Source: JAEWSN01 sp942493335
GTDB lineage: Bacteria > Bacillota > Clostridia > DSM-8532
DNA: 64,000 nucleotides
NCBI GenBank assembly: GCA_942493335.1
Contig: OW818693.1
Location: 2,914,001 to 2,978,000 of the forward strand
Direction of reading: 5' to 3'
Part shown: positions 44,034 through 50,982 of the stretch, piece by piece
Layout: every line of letters starts with the position of its first letter
Numbering within the stretch: the stretch's first letter is position 1
The notes under the pieces: model-generated
What the model saw: the letters and a program-made list of their open reading frames with translations, nothing else
What the model was told of the DNA's origin: nothing
Databases searched by the model: none
Position numbers and translations under genes: made by a program

Positions 44034-45382
44034 ACAAGGGAAAATCAAGAAGATCCTTTCTGGCGCTGTCTCTTTTGGTTGTCTCCCTTCTCGGCTGTCT
44101 TCCGGGCTGCAGTTCGCCTGCCGCCCCATCGGCCTCTTCCGCTGCCGGAACTGCCAATCCGGCGATCTCTTCCGCCGCAGCGAAAACCCTCTCCTTCCGG
44201 ATTACGTGGAAAACCTATTCCGGCAGAGGGGAAGCCATTCGGAAAATCGTCGACACCTTCAACCGGCAAACGGATACCGGCTATCTCGTCAACCTGCTGG
44301 ATGGGGATGAGGACTTTGTACGGAACGAGGCGCTTCTGACAGGAGAGGGCGCCGGGGATCTCTTCATGTTCCCCTACCGATATGTGAAATACTTCGGAAA
44401 TGCCGGTCTGCTGGCGGATCTGGCCGGTGATCTGGGCAATGAGCAGGATCATTACTACCCCCGGTTGTGGACGCTTGGCACCGTGGGAAAAGCGGTGTAT
44501 GGAATTCCCTGGCTTGGTCATTCGATCTGCCTGCTTTACAACAAGAATCTTCTGGAGAAGGCCGGTGTGGACGGGGACGCGATCCGAAGCATGGATGACC
44601 TGCTTTCGGCCATGGATGCGGTGGAGGCGAAAACCGCCGCCAAAGGCATCGGTCTTGTGGGCGCCGATCACAATGATGTTTCCTGGATGGTCAACCAATT
44701 CATCTACGGATACGGAGCAAGCCTTGTGACGGAAACCGAGGACAAGGTGGCATTGAACAGCCCCGCGGCAAAGAAGGCCATCCTTTTCTACCGGGACGTT
44801 CTGGGTCCGCATGCCCAGCCTTCCTGGAAAACCGATACCGGGGTGGAGGTGATGGCGGCCTTCCTCAAGGAACAGATCGCCTTTGAATTTCAGGGCCCCT
44901 GGGGCGTCACGGACATCAACAAGAACGGAAATCCTTTCCCGGTCGGGGTGATGGGGGTCAAGGCGTTGGGGCTGAAAGCGGAAGTCGGTCCCATGATGCT
45001 GGCGGTCCCGACCGGCCTGACCGGGGAGAAAAGGGACGCCGCACTCGCCTTTATCCGTTACCTGATCTCAAAGGACGCACAGGAACACATCATGGACGGT
45101 GAATACAGTCCGGAGCATGACGCATGGTACCCTTTCCGCATACCCGCAAGGAAGGATCTTGCCGACGGCCTCGTCTTTCAACAGCATCCCGTGTTCATCC
45201 CTTTTCTGGAAGGCTTCGATAATCCGAGTGTGGACGTTCCGGTTCCGCAGTGGCAGCCCATCAAGGAAAAATGGTACGCCCCGGGATTGCATCGGGTGAT
45301 GCTGGGGGAAGAATCCGTTGACGAATTTCTGTCGCAGATGGAAACAGAGGGAAACCTGCTGCTGACTCCATCCGGCAACTAG
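44030..45382 (+). CDS. Solute-binding lipoprotein (ABC-type family 1), orphan in a signalling operon
   Basis: A 450-residue exported protein with a twin-Arg-like positive start (KSRRSFLALSL), a hydrophobic signal and the lipobox CLPGC, then a Ser/Ala linker. The mature part follows the family-1 sugar-type binding protein pattern: ITWKTYSGRGEAIRKIVDTFN, YGIPWLGHSICLLYNKNLLEKAG, FLKEQIAFEFQGPWGV and AALAFIRYLISKDAQEHI. No ABC permease or ATPase gene lies near. It is translationally coupled to the HD-GYP regulator before it and 9 bp from the next one. It probably captures an extracellular ligand and reports it to a membrane kinase, or serves a remote transporter. Confidence 0.87.
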   Translation: MNKGKSRRSFLALSLLVVSLLGCLPGCSSPAAPSASSAAGTANPAISSAAAKTLSFRITWKTYSGRGEAIRKIVDTFNRQTDTGYLVNLLDGDEDFVRNEALLTGEGAGDLFMFPYRYVKYFGNAGLLADLAGDLGNEQDHYYPRLWTLGTVGKAVYGIPWLGHSICLLYNKNLLEKAGVDGDAIRSMDDLLSAMDAVEAKTAAKGIGLVGADHNDVSWMVNQFIYGYGASLVTETEDKVALNSPAAKKAILFYRDVLGPHAQPSWKTDTGVEVMAAFLKEQIAFEFQGPWGVTDINKNGNPFPVGVMGVKALGLKAEVGPMMLAVPTGLTGEKRDAALAFIRYLISKDAQEHIMDGEYSPEHDAWYPFRIPARKDLADGLVFQQHPVFIPFLEGFDNPSVDVPVPQWQPIKEKWYAPGLHRVMLGEESVDEFLSQMETEGNLLLTPSGN

Positions 45383-45390
45383 GGGGCGCA

Positions 45391-46485
45391 ATGGCGAGAA
45401 TCCTTGTAGTGGACGATTCCAGAACCGACATCCTGTTGATCCGGCAGCTTCTTCCGACTTATGATATTCTCAGTGCGGAGAATGGGCAGGAAGCCTTGGC
45501 CATTCTGTCCTGTGAACAGGACATCTCCCTGATGATCCTGGATCTCAACATGCCCGTCATGGATGGGTTCCAGGTCCTGAAGGCCATGCAGTCACACCCT
45601 GAATTCCAGTCCGTCTCCACCTTGATTCTCACCAACCATGACGAAATCGGCAATGAGATCCGAGGCCTGGAACTCGGCGCTGTCGATTTCATTCGGAAAC
45701 CTTTGAATATGGAATCCCTCCAGAAGCGGATCGAGATCCACATGAACCTAAAAAAGGCCCAGCGCGGGGTCGAACAATACAACCGGCAGCTGGAGGAACG
45801 AATCATCCAGCGCACGCATGAGCTTGCCGATACCCGCGACATGACGATTCATGCATTGCTCGGCCTTCTCGAGGTGCGGAACATCGAATCCAGCAATCAC
45901 GCCTTGCGGACCAAATGCATGATGGAAATCCTGTGCGGCCGCCTGCACAGGAACCCAAAGTTCTCGGCTGCCCTGACGGAATCCCTGACACAAGACTTCA
46001 TCGACACCGCCCCGCTTCATGACATCGGCAAGGTGGGCATCCCGGACCGCATCCTGCTGAAGCCCGGCAAGCTGACCCCTGCGGAATATGACATCATGAA
46101 GCTGCATGTGCAGTACGGCGTGGATGCCCTGGAGCGCGGACTGATGAAAGGACGCACCAGTTCCTTCATCCACGTCGCCATCGACATTGTCGGGTGTCAT
46201 CACGAGCGGTTTGACGGAACCGGTTATCCCATCGGACTGCAGGGGGACAAAATCCCGCTTGGCGGCCGCATGATGGCCGTGATCGACGTCTATGACGCCC
46301 TGACCAACCGGCGCATCTACAAACCTGCCATGCCCCATGAGGAAGGATGTGCAGTCATCCTCGCGGGCAGCGGCACCCAGTTTGATCCCGATGTATTGGC
46401 CGCTTTTCTGGATGCGGCGCCCGACATGTGGCAAATCAATCTGACCTATACGAGTTCGTCCGAAACGGAGGAAGCGGCATGGTAA
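45391..46485 (+). CDS. Response regulator with HD-GYP c-di-GMP phosphodiesterase domain
   Basis: A 364-residue paralogue of the regulator at 42924. The receiver carries VVDDSRTDILLI, LMILDLNMPVMDG (Asp51) and FIRKPL. The HD-GYP part has HALRT, PLHDIGKVGIPD (His210/Asp211), LHVQYG, HHERFDGTGYPIGL (Gly278-Tyr279-Pro280) and DVYDA. All expected metal and substrate motifs are present, so an active phosphodiesterase is likely. The ribosome-binding site is a short GGGGGCGCA. The stop overlaps the next kinase gene by 7 bp. Confidence 0.92.
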   Translation: MARILVVDDSRTDILLIRQLLPTYDILSAENGQEALAILSCEQDISLMILDLNMPVMDGFQVLKAMQSHPEFQSVSTLILTNHDEIGNEIRGLELGAVDFIRKPLNMESLQKRIEIHMNLKKAQRGVEQYNRQLEERIIQRTHELADTRDMTIHALLGLLEVRNIESSNHALRTKCMMEILCGRLHRNPKFSAALTESLTQDFIDTAPLHDIGKVGIPDRILLKPGKLTPAEYDIMKLHVQYGVDALERGLMKGRTSSFIHVAIDIVGCHHERFDGTGYPIGLQGDKIPLGGRMMAVIDVYDALTNRRIYKPAMPHEEGCAVILAGSGTQFDPDVLAAFLDAAPDMWQINLTYTSSSETEEAAW

Positions 46486-49400
46486 AGCGGATCTGTACGT
46501 TTTGCGCGGTTTTCCTTGTGACAGGGTTCTGCCTTCTGCTGGCAGCCGCAGGCTCCCTGCCGGGGACTTGCCTTCTTGTTTCAGCTTCCACCAAAACGAT
46601 GCAATGGACGGAGGAGGAACATGCCTTCATTGCCGCGCATCCCATCATCCGGCTTGGCGTTGATCCCAAGTTCACGCCTTATGAGTTCATGGACAACGAT
46701 GGAATCTACAAGGGAATTTCCGCGGATTATCTACGACTGATCAGCGCCAGAACCGGACTGACTTTCGTCCCGGAGCGGGGCCTCACCTGGACCGAAGCCT
46801 ATGAAAAGGCCGTCCGGAAGGAACTGGACATGTTGCCGTGCGTCTCCAGGACAGCGGAACGGGAACGCTATTTCCAGTTTTCAGAATCCTTTTACCAGTT
46901 TACTCGCGTGATTCTCATTCAGGAGGACAACAAGTCCGTCGGTGGTCTGGCTGATTTGGCGGGGCAGTCGGTCGCCGTCCAAAAGAATAGTTCCCATGAG
47001 GGGTTCCTCAAATTGCATCCGGAAATCACCGCACACCTGTATCCAACCGTCGAGGACGCGCTGACCGCCCTGTCGGATGGAAGGGAAACCGCCTTCATCG
47101 GCAACTACGCAACCTCCCTGTACCTGAGCCGCACCCTGGGCTTCACGCATCTGAAAGTCGTAAAGCTGGCATCGGAAGAACCGCAAAAACTGTATCTCGC
47201 CGTCCGGAACGACTGGCCTGTGCTGGTCGATATCCTGAACAAGGCGCTGGCTTCCATTACAGAGGAAGAGAAGATCGAAATCAACAACCGCTGGATCGAT
47301 GTCGCAGGGGAGACGGACTACAGCGACATTCTCCGCATTGTCGTCATTTCCGGCGCCATCCTGATCGGCATCTGCCTGATCTCGCTGTTCTGGATCCTGC
47401 AGCTGCGCAGGGAGATCACCATGCGCAAGAAGGTCGAAATCGCGTTGAAGGATGCAAAAGTGGAGGCGGAGACGGCAAACCAGGTCAAATCGTCCTTCCT
47501 GGCCCGAATGTCCCACGAAATCCGGACGCCTTTGAACGCCATCACCGGCATGGCCTATCTGATGCGGCGCAACGGCATTTCGGAATCACAGAATGTCTAC
47601 CTGGAGAAAATCATCCAGGCTTCCCGCAACATGCTGGGCATCATCAATGACATTCTGGATTTTTCCAAGATCGAGGCGGGAAAGCTGGATATCGAAGTAA
47701 TCCCGTTCAATCTGGACACCGTCCTGCAGCAGTCGGTGGCGATCCTTTCCGCCAAGGTGGAGGAACAGGGAATCCGGCTGGAGATTTTCAAGGACCCTTC
47801 CGTCCCCGTCTTTTTCCTGGGCGATCCGACGAGGATTGGTCAAATCCTTTTGAATCTGATGAACAATGCCGCAAAATTCACCTCCGTCGGCGCCATTACC
47901 CTTTCCGTCACGTATGCCTCCGACGGAGAAAAACCGCCCATGCTGGAACTCGCAGTGTCCGATACGGGCATCGGCATGTCGAAAGCGCAGCTGGAAACCC
48001 TGTTCATCCCCTTCAAGCAGGCGGATGATTCCATTACCCGCCGGTTTGGCGGAACAGGGTTGGGTCTTTCCATTGTGAAAAGCCTGACGGAAATGATGGG
48101 GGGAGCCATTCAGGTGGACAGCGTCCCCAACAAGGGATCCACCTTCCGCATCCGCCTGCCGCTCATGCCGGATACCCATCTGGAGGATGAGGAGCGGGTT
48201 CGGGCAAACCCGATGCGTTTGAAGGAAATCCGCACCCTGGTGCTGGATACGGATCCGGACCGGCTGTCGTTCCTGGCGAGATATCTGGATGCCTTCCACA
48301 TGGACGCACGCTGCGTACTGACCAAAAGCGAGGCGACGGAATGCCTGCGGGCGGTGCATCCGCGGGATGGACAGCCATATGACCTGCTGATTCTGGATCA
48401 GGAGGCCACCGGAGTGGAGGGACTGGGATACATCGATGCGATCCACCAGGATCTCCGGATTCGTCAAAAACCCAAGTGCATCATGCTTCTGCCCATGCTG
48501 CGGGAAGACCTCCTCGCCCAGATCAAGGCCCATCATGTCGACCTCGGTCTTTTCAAACCCCTGATCGCTTCGGTCCTGTACAACGGGATTCTTCTTCTGT
48601 TTCAGGAGCAGGTGACGGAAAACCGGCAGGACCCCGCCCAACAGGCGGTTCCGTTGACCATCGGGGCAGACAATTCCTGCCATGTCCTGCTTGTGGAGGA
48701 CAACAAGATCAACCAGGAGATCGCACAATTCATCCTGGAGGAGGCCGGTTTCACCGTATCGCTGGCGGATGACGGAAAGCAGGGCGTCGAGGCCTTTCTG
48801 GCCCGCAGGGACGAGATCGACGTGATCCTGATGGACCTGCACATGCCGGTGATGAACGGCTATGATGCGACAAAACGGATCCGGGAGGTGGATACGGAAG
48901 TACCGATCGTTGCGATGACCGCCGATGCCATCTCCGGCGTGGAGGCGGAATGCACGCGTTATGGTCTGGACGCCTACGTCAGCAAACCCTATGAGCCTGA
49001 GAGCTTCATTGCCGTGATGGTCGGCCTGATGGATCGGGTCCGGGCCAATCGGGCGAACCGGGCGCCTGTCAATGATAAATCGTTCCTTGCATTCGCGATG
49101 GACGACGCAGGTTCCCAAGCACCTAGCGACGCACCGAATCCCGCTGACGAAGGTCAGCAGTCCGACGCTGGATTGAACGCTCCGCTTCCGGAGGCAATCC
49201 GTACCCTTCTAGCGGATGCGGAAAAGCTGCCGATCCTGGATGAAGCCGACGGACTTCGCCGTCTTGGCAACAATTCCCTATTGCTGAAGCGCGTTTTGGC
49301 GGAATTCAAAAGAGAGACCGAAGAAAACCTTCCCACGCTGGACGCACTGCTTTCCGGTCACGACTATGCGGAAGCCGCCCATTCCGTCCATAAAATCAAA

Positions 49401-49559
49401 GGTGGCGCCGGCAATATCGGCGCCAGGCGCGTGCATCTCCTTGCTTCAGGTTTCCAGAAGGCGCTGGAATCGGGAGATTCCGTCATTATCCCGCCTTTCA
49501 CGGAACTGTTCATGCTTCATCTGCGTGCGTTGCTGGCGTCCCTGACAGACCGGGAATGA
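46479..49559 (+). CDS. BvgS-like hybrid sensor kinase (SBP3-HisKA-HATPase-REC-REC-HPt)
   Basis: A 1026-residue phosphorelay kinase. A signal/anchor (1-35) precedes an extracytoplasmic solute-binding family-3 domain (about 45-275, HPIIRLGVDPKFTPYEFMDNDG). A membrane helix (about 288-308) and coiled linker lead to HisKA (SHEIRTPLNAI, His346) and HATPase (NLMNNAAKF, SDTGIGM, FGGTGLGLSIVKSL). Two receivers follow (about 580-715 with Asp in LILDQE, and 733-850 with Asp786 in LMDLHMPVMNG), then a C-terminal HPt domain with HKIKGGAGNIGA (His971). The HPt could pass phosphate to the HD-GYP regulators encoded upstream. The start follows CGGAGGAAGCGGC. Confidence 0.92.
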   Translation: MVKRICTFCAVFLVTGFCLLLAAAGSLPGTCLLVSASTKTMQWTEEEHAFIAAHPIIRLGVDPKFTPYEFMDNDGIYKGISADYLRLISARTGLTFVPERGLTWTEAYEKAVRKELDMLPCVSRTAERERYFQFSESFYQFTRVILIQEDNKSVGGLADLAGQSVAVQKNSSHEGFLKLHPEITAHLYPTVEDALTALSDGRETAFIGNYATSLYLSRTLGFTHLKVVKLASEEPQKLYLAVRNDWPVLVDILNKALASITEEEKIEINNRWIDVAGETDYSDILRIVVISGAILIGICLISLFWILQLRREITMRKKVEIALKDAKVEAETANQVKSSFLARMSHEIRTPLNAITGMAYLMRRNGISESQNVYLEKIIQASRNMLGIINDILDFSKIEAGKLDIEVIPFNLDTVLQQSVAILSAKVEEQGIRLEIFKDPSVPVFFLGDPTRIGQILLNLMNNAAKFTSVGAITLSVTYASDGEKPPMLELAVSDTGIGMSKAQLETLFIPFKQADDSITRRFGGTGLGLSIVKSLTEMMGGAIQVDSVPNKGSTFRIRLPLMPDTHLEDEERVRANPMRLKEIRTLVLDTDPDRLSFLARYLDAFHMDARCVLTKSEATECLRAVHPRDGQPYDLLILDQEATGVEGLGYIDAIHQDLRIRQKPKCIMLLPMLREDLLAQIKAHHVDLGLFKPLIASVLYNGILLLFQEQVTENRQDPAQQAVPLTIGADNSCHVLLVEDNKINQEIAQFILEEAGFTVSLADDGKQGVEAFLARRDEIDVILMDLHMPVMNGYDATKRIREVDTEVPIVAMTADAISGVEAECTRYGLDAYVSKPYEPESFIAVMVGLMDRVRANRANRAPVNDKSFLAFAMDDAGSQAPSDAPNPADEGQQSDAGLNAPLPEAIRTLLADAEKLPILDEADGLRRLGNNSLLLKRVLAEFKRETEENLPTLDALLSGHDYAEAAHSVHKIKGGAGNIGARRVHLLASGFQKALESGDSVIIPPFTELFMLHLRALLASLTDRE

Positions 49560-49576
49560 TCAGTGCTTTTTCCCTT

Positions 49577-49614
49577 GGCTGCCTTCCATCCATTCCGCAT
49601 GGCGGCCTTCTTTT
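49577..49614 (+). terminator. Possible terminator after the first signalling operon
   Basis: GGCTGCC (49577-49583) pairs with GGCGGCC (49601-49607, one G-T pair), followed by TTCTTTTC. It is weaker than the other terminators in the window. Confidence 0.45.
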
Positions 49615-49669
49615 CTTGCCTGAAAATAGGCCCGCCGGTATTGATACTCATTCTCGAAACCCTTTCATA

Positions 49670-49698
49670 TTGACCGTTTCAGCGATTCATGCTATATT
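49670..49698 (+). promoter_or_regulatory. Sigma-A promoter upstream of the CDF transporter gene
   Basis: TTGACC (49670-49675) and TATATT (49693-49698) are separated by 17 bp. Transcription would start near 49705, giving a leader of about 225 nt that holds a hairpin with a T-rich tail and the structured element described below. Confidence 0.7.
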
Positions 49699-49762
49699 TT
49701 TCAAGTAAACAGGCGTTGTGGAAACACAGGCGGCCGGGCTAGAGAAGCAATGGGAAACCATG

Positions 49763-49800
49763 GGATATTCGTATGAATACTCCTCTTTTTTTCACCTTTT
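49763..49800 (+). terminator. Terminator-like hairpin inside the CDF transporter leader
   Basis: GGA-TATTC pairs with GAATA-(C)-TCC (49763-49783), followed by TCTTTTTTTC and more Ts. It lies between the promoter at 49670 and the gene, so it could attenuate transcription. The stem is short and AT-rich. Confidence 0.45.
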
Positions 49801-49807
49801 TTCCTAA

Positions 49808-49905
49808 TACAGACATGGCAATTGACTGAAATGATTTTCGATTGTCGAATGACGCTTGGCTCATTTGCCGGAGTCCCACCCCATACGCCAGGTTTGTTGC
49901 CGAAC
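49808..49905 (+). promoter_or_regulatory. Structured leader element, copy 2 (upstream of the CDF transporter)
   Basis: GGCAATTGA (49817-49825) can pair with TCATTTGCC (49861-49869, one mismatch). GGAGTCC (49870-49876) and GTTTGTTGCCGA (49892-49903) follow. The core 49817-49876 aligns without gaps to 12473-12532 upstream of amt-PII (43 of 60 identical) and the 3' motif matches over 12 of 12 bases. It ends about 25 nt before the start codon. The spacing of conserved blocks, rather than general similarity, suggests a selected structure. Confidence 0.6.
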
Positions 49906-49928
49906 CCAGTAAATTCATGGAGGTCTGA

Positions 49929-50858
49929 ATGACGGAAAGTAAAATGGTGCAGAACTACAAAACAGTCGGTACCCGGGATCGGGATGTCAAGAAGGTGCTT
50001 TGGATCATCCTGGTCGCAAACTTTGTCGTGGCCGGGCTGAAGGTGCTCATCGGCAGTCTCATCAACAGCGGTTCGATGACGGCGGACGGATTCCACTCCC
50101 TCTCGGACGGAACCTCGAACATCATCGGACTGATCGGCATGAATATGGCCTCGAAGCCCGTGGATGAAGATCACCCGTACGGTCATGGCAAATTCGAAAC
50201 CCTTGCCAGCATGGTCATTGCCGGCATGCTGTTCATTCTCGGCGGAAAAGTCATCCTGGACGCCATTCCGAGATTTTCGCATCCGGTCCTGCCGGAAGTC
50301 AGTGCGGCGAGCCTGGTCGTACTGGTCGCCACCCTCGTCGTCAACATCTTCGTCGCCGTTTGGGAGCACCGCAAGGGAAAAGCGCTGGGAAGCCAGATCC
50401 TGCAGTCCGACTCCATGCACACGCGAAGCGACATCTTCGTCACCATCGGCGTGCTGGGCACGCTCATCGGCCTGAGTCTCGGCTTGCCGGCCATTGTGGA
50501 TCCCATTGCCTCGCTCATCGTGGCCGTGTTCATCCTGAAGGCGGGCATCGATGTGTTTCGCGGCACCAGCAGCGTTCTGGTCGACCAGGCCGTCCTGGAC
50601 GTCGACAAGCTTCGCGCGATCGCCATGGAATTCCCGGAAGTGCATGACGTGCACAAGATCCGCAGCCGCGGCAGCGAAATGGACATGTTCCTGGACATGC
50701 ACATCATGGTGGAGCCGACAACCAGCGTGGAGGCCTCGCACAAGCTGATGCACGATCTGGAAGCCCGTTACCGGGAACGGCTGGACGGTCATGTGAAGGA
50801 AGTCATCATCCACATCGAGCCCTGGTATCCGGAAAAGAGCGCCAAAAGCGTGAAGTGA
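49929..50858 (+). CDS. Cation diffusion facilitator (CDF) family metal efflux transporter
   Basis: A 309-residue transporter with six membrane helices (about residues 20-215) and a C-terminal cytoplasmic metal-binding domain (about 220-300). The CDF metal sites are visible as FHSLSDG (helix 2) and HTRSDIFV (helix 5), together with HPYGHGKFE in the loop. In the tail, HDVHKIRSRG, DMHIMVEP and HIEPW provide the usual dimer-domain histidines. CDF proteins export Zn, Fe, Mn or related ions by proton exchange; the metal here is unknown. The start follows GGAGGTCTGA. Confidence 0.92.
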   Translation: MTESKMVQNYKTVGTRDRDVKKVLWIILVANFVVAGLKVLIGSLINSGSMTADGFHSLSDGTSNIIGLIGMNMASKPVDEDHPYGHGKFETLASMVIAGMLFILGGKVILDAIPRFSHPVLPEVSAASLVVLVATLVVNIFVAVWEHRKGKALGSQILQSDSMHTRSDIFVTIGVLGTLIGLSLGLPAIVDPIASLIVAVFILKAGIDVFRGTSSVLVDQAVLDVDKLRAIAMEFPEVHDVHKIRSRGSEMDMFLDMHIMVEPTTSVEASHKLMHDLEARYRERLDGHVKEVIIHIEPWYPEKSAKSVK

Positions 50859-50892
50859 GTCATTCAGGAAGTGCCGTGCCTATCATGTCAGC

Positions 50893-50935
50893 AAAAGAGG
50901 CAGTCCCGGCTGTTTGCCGGGACTGCCTCTTTTTA
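50893..50935. terminator. Bidirectional terminator between the CDF gene and gyrA
   Basis: An 18-bp perfect stem (50893-50910 with 50916-50933) with a 5-nt loop is flanked by A and T tracts. It serves the CDF gene on the plus strand and the 3' end of gyrA on the minus strand. Confidence 0.92.
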
Positions 50936-50982
50936 TTTGTTCTTGCCTGAATCATTTCCTGTCCCGCCTGGTCTGGCAGGAC

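Noticed and set aside
49642..49656. Fur-box-like sequence TGATACTCATTCTCG upstream of the CDF gene
   Set aside because: About 11 of 14 positions fit an idealised Fur palindrome, but the site is not symmetric and lies 14 bp upstream of the -35. This is too weak to annotate without a genome-wide matrix.
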